57,296 nucleotides of DNA from Arthrobacter sp. ov407 (GTDB lineage: Bacteria; Actinomycetota; Actinomycetes; Actinomycetales; Micrococcaceae). The position numbers and the translations under genes are program-made. The notes beneath the pieces were generated by a model, which searched no databases, was not told the origin of the DNA, and worked only from the letters and a program-made list of their open reading frames with translations. The DNA is taken from positions 256,431 to 313,726 of the forward strand of contig NZ_FNGD01000003.1 of assembly GCF_900102895.1 (NCBI RefSeq). Reading direction: 5' to 3'. Numbering within the stretch: position 1 is the stretch's first letter; each line of letters opens with the position of its first letter. Below are positions 53,145 through 57,296 of this stretch, piece by piece.

Positions 53145-54824
53145 ATGGTTCCGATGCCCAAAGAGATCCCGGTCGACGCGAACGCAGGTGTCGCCTTCCC
53201 GGTCCTTTCAGCCGAGCAGATCAGACGCCTCTGGCGTTACGCCGTCGTGCAAGACGTTGCCGTCGGCGACACCGTGTTCCGGGCAGGCGACGAATCCTAC
53301 GATCTCATCGTCATTGAGCGGGGAGCGGTGGATCTGATCCGGGCCGCCACCCACGATGCACCCGAGGAGGTCGTGGTCAGCCATGGGCCGGGCCGTTTCA
53401 TCGGTGAGTTGAGCCTGCTCACCGGTCAAGCCGTGTACCTCACGGGGCTGGTGGTGCAAGCGGGACGAATTCATAGGATCCCACCGGCCCAGTTTCGTCG
53501 GCTGATGGCTGAGGACGCCGAGCTTTCCGATATTCTATTGCGCGCCTTCCTCGCCCGGAGAGAACTCCTTCGCAACAACTCAGCTGCCCGAGTCGTCGAG
53601 ATCGTGGGGAGCCGCCTCTCCGCGGCTTCACTGGAACTCCGGACATTCGCGGCGCGATTACGGCTTGCCCATCTCTATTTTGAGGCCGATTCCATTGCCG
53701 GGCAGGCGCTCATGCGGGCCGTGCAGGTCGAGACCGGGGACCTCCCGGTCGTCATCACTCCCGGCAAGGTGATGCGCCGCGCGACTGCAGAGATCATGGC
53801 CCGCGAACTCGGACTTTCATTCCGTCGAGCGGCCAACCAAAAGGTGGATCTGGCAGTGATTGGCGCAGGCCCGGCGGGACTTGCCGCTGCGGTCTACGGC
53901 GCATCTGAGGGGCTCGCAACTGTCCTGTTCGACATGGTCGGTCCTGGCGGACAAGCTGCGGCAAGTTCGCGGATCGAGAACTATCTCGGTTTCCCCACCG
54001 GCATAAGCGGGACGGACCTGACAGGGAAAGCGATCGTGCAGGCACTCAAGTTCGGCGCTCAGCTATCGGCACCGTGCGGGGTCACAGCCCTCGACGTTGA
54101 CACCGGCGTAATTCGTCTCGCGCTGACCGACGGCACCAGCCTCGAAAGCCGCGCCGTGATCATCTCCACGGGCGCCCGGTACAGGTCCCTTCCCCTGACG
54201 CACTGGGAGAAGTTCCAAGGCGCCGGAATTTACTACGCTGCAACTGAGCTCGAAGCCAAATGGTGTGCCGGTAAGCCGGTCACAGTTGTCGGCGGCGCGA
54301 ACTCGGCCGGTCAGGCTTCGCTGTATCTCGCGTCGCGCGGAAACGCCGTCAACCTCGTCGTCCGCGGTGCTGATCTCGCGGCTGACATGTCCCGCTATCT
54401 CGTGGACCGGCTGGCCGCAGAACCGCTGGTCTCTATTCACACCGCGGCTGAGGTGTCGGGCCTCCGGGGCCAAACCCATCTCGCTGCTGTTGAGATAACG
54501 GAGCGGGAATCGGGAATCCGCACTCTTGTCGAGTGCGCAGGACTCTTCTGCTTCATCGGCGCAGTTCCCGCAACCACCTGGCTGAACGGACTCGCGCTCG
54601 ACAACGAAGGTTTTATCCTTACCGACTCGGACCTGGACCCGTCGGAACTCGGTGGAAGCTGGTCGTCTCTCGGGCGACGGCCGCTGCCCTTCGAAACCAG
54701 CATCCCTGGGGTTTTCGCCGCGGGCGACGTCCGCAAGGGCTCAATGAAGCGCGTGGCCGCAGCGGTCGGAGAGGGAGCGAGCGCCGTCCAATCAGTCCAT
54801 GCCTCAATCGGATTCCACGTTTAG
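53145..54824 (+). CDS. cNMP-domain/thioredoxin reductase-like fusion
   Basis: This 559-residue protein joins a cyclic nucleotide-binding-like domain (residues 15-130, GRFIGELSLLTG near 85), a thioredoxin-like link (175-228, DLPVVITPG) and a thioredoxin reductase-like flavoprotein. FAD motif GAGPAG is at 240-245, NAD motif GGANSAG near 383 and C-terminal FAD motif VFAAGDVRKG near 525. Where TrxR has CxxC this has YAAT (364-367), so it cannot reduce thioredoxin by the usual route. The cNMP phosphate cassette also lacks the usual Arg. Its acceptor is unknown. Confidence 0.88.
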   Translation: MVPMPKEIPVDANAGVAFPVLSAEQIRRLWRYAVVQDVAVGDTVFRAGDESYDLIVIERGAVDLIRAATHDAPEEVVVSHGPGRFIGELSLLTGQAVYLTGLVVQAGRIHRIPPAQFRRLMAEDAELSDILLRAFLARRELLRNNSAARVVEIVGSRLSAASLELRTFAARLRLAHLYFEADSIAGQALMRAVQVETGDLPVVITPGKVMRRATAEIMARELGLSFRRAANQKVDLAVIGAGPAGLAAAVYGASEGLATVLFDMVGPGGQAAASSRIENYLGFPTGISGTDLTGKAIVQALKFGAQLSAPCGVTALDVDTGVIRLALTDGTSLESRAVIISTGARYRSLPLTHWEKFQGAGIYYAATELEAKWCAGKPVTVVGGANSAGQASLYLASRGNAVNLVVRGADLAADMSRYLVDRLAAEPLVSIHTAAEVSGLRGQTHLAAVEITERESGIRTLVECAGLFCFIGAVPATTWLNGLALDNEGFILTDSDLDPSELGGSWSSLGRRPLPFETSIPGVFAAGDVRKGSMKRVAAAVGEGASAVQSVHASIGFHV

Positions 54825-54859
54825 CTCAGGAACCACATCGAGAATCGGCAGAGGGAACT

Positions 54860-54976
54860 GTGACCGATCAACCGGTCCAGACTTCGGCTGACGCCAGCGA
54901 CCGCTGGAACCGCGCTGCGCTGGAGACGGATCTGCCGCAGGGGAGCGGATCGACATTGGGTGGGACCGTCCCGTGA
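54860..54976 (+). CDS. Possible short peptide gene, 38 residues
   Basis: GTG at 54860 with GAGGGAA before it opens a 38-codon frame (VTDQPVQTSADASDRWNRAA...) whose stop overlaps the start of the next frame. It is polar and has no recognised domain. It could be a real small gene or the decayed start of a longer one. Confidence 0.35.
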   Translation: MTDQPVQTSADASDRWNRAALETDLPQGSGSTLGGTVP

Positions 54977-55245
54977 GAATCCAGGACGTCGCCGAGATTT
55001 CCAGCCGTGTCCTGGGCCGGAAGATCACGGTAGGGCCGAGGCCAACCGGCATGTCCGGCGCGTCAGAGGCCCCTGGTGACGGCGTCCCCGCGGTTTCCCG
55101 GGACATGGCCGCTCTGCTCGAGTGGTGCGAGACGGGCCGCTACGTGGCATGCACGACCCGTCAGGGTGAAGTCTTCGGGATTCCCACGGCTGAAGTCGCC
55201 ATCGGACGGTTCATCGCAAGCCTTGGCCACCCTGTTCACGACTAG
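54973..55245 (+). pseudogene. NmrA-like/SDR C-terminal remnant
   Basis: This 90-residue frame reads RIQDVAEISSRVLGRKITVG, then SRDMAALLEWCETGRY and EVFGIPTAEVAIGRFIAS. Both the order and wording match the last third of NmrA-like or atypical SDR proteins (VAEILSEVLGRKI, then the tail before the C-terminus). The cofactor domain is missing, so it is a remnant. The GTG start overlaps the stop of the short frame before it. Confidence 0.55.
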
Positions 55246-56182
55246 GGTCACGGCTTTGACTTCGTCGTGACGACGAGAAGTTGTCGGCTTCGATGATGGC
55301 CTCGATGAAGGCTTCGGGTGCTTCTTGCGGCAGGTTGTGCCCGACCCCTCCGGAGAGGGTTCGGTGCGTGTACTGCCCCGTGAACTTCGTCGTGTAGGCG
55401 CTCGGGTCCGGGTGGGGTGCGCCATTGGCATCACCTTCGAGGGTGATCGTCGGCACCGTGATGGGCGGACTAGTCGCGAGTTGTTGTTCCAAGCCGTCGT
55501 AACGGAGTTCGCCTGGCGCCAGCCCGAGTCGCCACCGGTAGTTGTGGATCACGATGTCGACGTGGTCGGCGTTGGCGAAGGACGCCGCGCTGCGGTCGAA
55601 CGTCGCATCGTCGAAGCTCCACCTGGGTGAGGCGGTGTGCCAGATCAGCTTTGCGAAGTCGTCGCGGTACTTGTCGTAGCCGGCCCTGCCCCGTTCGGTC
55701 GCGAAGTAGAACTGATACCACCACGAAAGCTCTGCCGATGGTGGCAACGGTTCCGAGTTCGCTGCCGGATTGCCGATCAGGTAGCCACTGACGGACACCA
55801 AGGCCGTGCATCGGCGGGGCCAGAGCGCTGCGACGACGTTCGCAGACCGGGCACCCCAGTCGAAGCCTGCGATGGTCGCCGACTCGATGCCGAGTGCGTC
55901 CATGAGTTCGATCGTGTCGACGGCCAAGGCGGACTGCTGGCCATTGCGCGTCGTGGTGTCGGAGAGGAAGCGGGTTGTGCCGAAGCCGCGGAGGTGCGGC
56001 ACGATCACGCGATAGCCGGCAGCCCCGAGCGCCGGTGCGACGTCGGCGTAGCAATGGATGTCGTAGGGCCATCCGTGCAGCAGAACGACGGGTTGACCGT
56101 CGGCGGGTCCGATGTCCACGAATCCGACGTTCAGCACGCCGGCGTCGATCTGGTCGACTGGCCCGAACGTGAGCGCGTCCAT
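55211..56182 (-). CDS. Alpha/beta hydrolase, epoxide hydrolase/dehalogenase-like
   Basis: This 323-residue hydrolase has HGWP (residues 36-39) as the oxyanion loop, the nucleophile Asp in GFDWGARS (D108) and the catalytic His in GGVGHNLPQEAP near the C-terminus. An Asp nucleophile points to epoxide hydrolases, haloalkane or fluoroacetate dehalogenases. A lid domain lies in between (WWYQFYFATERGR). The C-terminal 20 residues (SRDPSREQGGQGLR) look like read-through after a lost stop. The stop of the next hydrolase abuts its start. Confidence 0.88.
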   Translation of the reverse strand: MDALTFGPVDQIDAGVLNVGFVDIGPADGQPVVLLHGWPYDIHCYADVAPALGAAGYRVIVPHLRGFGTTRFLSDTTTRNGQQSALAVDTIELMDALGIESATIAGFDWGARSANVVAALWPRRCTALVSVSGYLIGNPAANSEPLPPSAELSWWYQFYFATERGRAGYDKYRDDFAKLIWHTASPRWSFDDATFDRSAASFANADHVDIVIHNYRWRLGLAPGELRYDGLEQQLATSPPITVPTITLEGDANGAPHPDPSAYTTKFTGQYTHRTLSGGVGHNLPQEAPEAFIEAIIEADNFSSSRRSQSRDPSREQGGQGLR

Positions 56183-56911
56183 TTAGCTGACCTCTGCGAT
56201 TGCCGATCGGATCACGTCGGCCACGGCTTGGGGCTGGGACATCATGATGACGTGTGAGCCGTCCAGTTCGGTGATGGCGGCGCCGGCCCGCTCGGCGTGG
56301 GCTCTGGTGACGTCTGTCCCGGCGGCACGATCGGCGGTGGCCACTACCGCCCATGAGGGTAGGGTCTTCCACGCCGGTACACCGGACGGTTCCCCGAACG
56401 CGATGTCGGTGACCGGTCGTTGGACGGTGCCGATCAACGAGGCATGCACGTCGGTCAGGTCTCCTGCGAATGCGTGACGGGCCTTCGCTGGGTCGATGAA
56501 GAACTCTGTTCCGGTTCCGCTGCCAGTCGGGTACTGGCGTGGCACCAACGCCGAGCCGAGGACGCTGTCCTTGGAAGCGGCGGTGATGTCGCTCAGCTTC
56601 TCGCCTTCGTCGGGGGCAAAGGCGGCCACGAAGACGAGGCCGACGACGTTCTGGCTCTGCGTCGCGGCGTTGCTGATGACTGCGCCGCCGTATGAGTGTG
56701 CGACTGCGAGGATAGGTCCGGGGATCTGGGCGAACACGCTTGCGACGTAAGCGCTGTCGAACGAGATGCCGCGAAGCGGGACTGCGACGGCGAACACCTG
56801 GATTCCGTCGGCTTGAAGGAGCTCGATCACCCCGTTCCAGCTGGAACTGTCGGCGAAGGCGCCGTGGACGAGCACGACTGTGAGCGGTGAAGTGGCTGCT
56901 GGTTCGGACAT
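56183..56911 (-). CDS. Alpha/beta hydrolase (serine type)
   Basis: This 242-residue hydrolase has LVHGAFADSSSW near residue 14 and the nucleophile Ser73 in AHSYGGAV; a late DGSHVIMM carries the His. It resembles salicylate esterase/pyrethroid hydrolase-like proteins common near TetR genes. Start 56911 has a full AGGAGG site. It is first of a two-gene unit with the Asp-type hydrolase. Confidence 0.9.
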   Translation of the reverse strand: MSEPAATSPLTVVLVHGAFADSSSWNGVIELLQADGIQVFAVAVPLRGISFDSAYVASVFAQIPGPILAVAHSYGGAVISNAATQSQNVVGLVFVAAFAPDEGEKLSDITAASKDSVLGSALVPRQYPTGSGTGTEFFIDPAKARHAFAGDLTDVHASLIGTVQRPVTDIAFGEPSGVPAWKTLPSWAVVATADRAAGTDVTRAHAERAGAAITELDGSHVIMMSQPQAVADVIRSAIAEVS

Positions 56912-57013
56912 CGTTTTTTCCTCCTGGGCTATCCGAATGTGAATACGAAGGCTTCGACACCAGCGTCGGGGAAGGTGATTGTGAATTTCCGGTCGCGGAT
57001 CGGCTCGGGCTGA

Positions 57014-57041
57014 CGTATCAGTTGGTACATCCGCTGATACG
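57014..57041. promoter_or_regulatory. Inverted repeat upstream of the hydrolase pair
   Basis: CGTATCAG (57014-57021) and CTGATACG (57034-57041) form an 8-bp perfect inverted repeat about 105 bp upstream of the hydrolase start. It looks like a TetR-type operator. The regulator gene may have been displaced by the IS element. Confidence 0.4.
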
Positions 57042-57075
57042 GCAGAGTCATATGGTCGCAGCAACGCTCTGACTG

Positions 57076-57296
57076 ATGGAGCGTTTGATGGTCAATGTGT
57101 TTTCCCTGGATGCGCGCACTGAGTTCTTCGATCTGGTGTGCGCAGGGATGTCGATTCTTGCTGCGGCCCGGCGTGTCGGAGCCACTCATGGGACCGGGAG
57201 GAACTGGTGGGCCCAGTCTGGCCGGATGATGACTGTGGACATGGGGCCCGTCGGGGGTCTTTCGGATCCGGCGCCCACGGCCGAAGGGCCGGGGGG
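57076..57296 (+). CDS. IS30-family transposase, N-terminal part, cut by window edge
   Basis: From ATG at 57076 an open frame runs 73 codons to the window end. It reads TEFFDLVCAGMSILAAARRV, then GATHGTGRNWWAQSG, which is the helix-turn-helix start of actinobacterial IS30 transposases, and continues with a glycine-rich stretch (GPVGGLSDPAPTAEGPG). The catalytic DDE part lies outside. This places a mobile element at the right edge of the accessory region. Confidence 0.7.
   Translation, partial: MERLMVNVFSLDARTEFFDLVCAGMSILAAARRVGATHGTGRNWWAQSGRMMTVDMGPVGGLSDPAPTAEGPG

Noticed and set aside
55470..56960. A 496-codon Arg-rich minus-strand frame
   Set aside because: It is an out-of-frame shadow of the two hydrolase genes.

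Overview
The window is high-GC, densely coded DNA with the gene content and style of an actinobacterium of the Micrococcaceae, most likely Arthrobacter or Pseudarthrobacter. This rests on the biotin ECF genes bioYMN, a serB-ABC ATPase pair and a fabG4/fadA2/htdX-type block like those of mycobacteria, GT-B glgA beside glgC, type B L31, many GTG starts with 4-bp overlaps, and many TANNNT boxes 6-8 bp before a start codon (leaderless transcripts). The assignment is by recognition, not by database search.

Layout. 1-143 is the end of an IS3/IS150-type insertion sequence, followed by a non-coding cluster of palindromic CATG decamers (144-460). 481-2536 is bioN-bioM-bioY (biotin uptake). 2838-6544 holds an ABC-F ATPase, a YbaK-type deacylase, SURF1, a small Cys/His protein and a DUF3099 protein. 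6694-8945 holds fabG, an Hsp20 and an odd SDR. 9033-12997 holds serB, an ABC ATPase, a TSUP permease, a SpoU methyltransferase and rpmE2. 13129-18018 holds a lipoate ligase with the accessory domain at the wrong end, pepN and a YeiH-type permease. 18161-21523 is the ATP-grasp/alpha-E/transglutaminase operon. 21620-26026 looks like a dormancy (DosS/DosR-type) cluster: haem-GAF histidine kinase, DevR-like regulator, universal stress protein and two flavin-split-barrel proteins. 26020-30313 holds a zinc-ribbon SDR and the divergent glgC/glgA pair. 30387-37131 is a fatty-acid oxidation locus: acyl-CoA dehydrogenase/oxidase, TetR regulator, thiolase, high-molecular-weight FabG and MaoC hydratase, with a perfect divergent operator. 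37146-48949 holds a FUSC transporter, serine hydrolase, glutathionyl-hydroquinone reductase-like protein, M50 protease, DksA/TraR-like protein, malQ, a lipoprotein phosphoesterase, a CYTH-CHAD protein, an AI-2E permease and a TM2 protein.

From about 49.1 kb the sequence changes. Genes are sparse, there are longer gaps and broken genes (a GNAT pseudogene and an NmrA-like tail), an isolated CoA-transferase, a cNMP/TrxR-like fusion and two alpha/beta hydrolases. It ends in the first 73 codons of an IS30-family transposase. This is an accessory region.

Most interesting signals: the dormancy-type cluster with possible DosR boxes; the mirror-symmetric operator/promoter at 33381-33411; short tandem duplications that span stop codons in at least five genes; the palindromic decamer cluster; and several enzymes whose catalytic motifs are missing or rearranged (two SDRs, the TrxR-like fusion, the permuted lipoate ligase).
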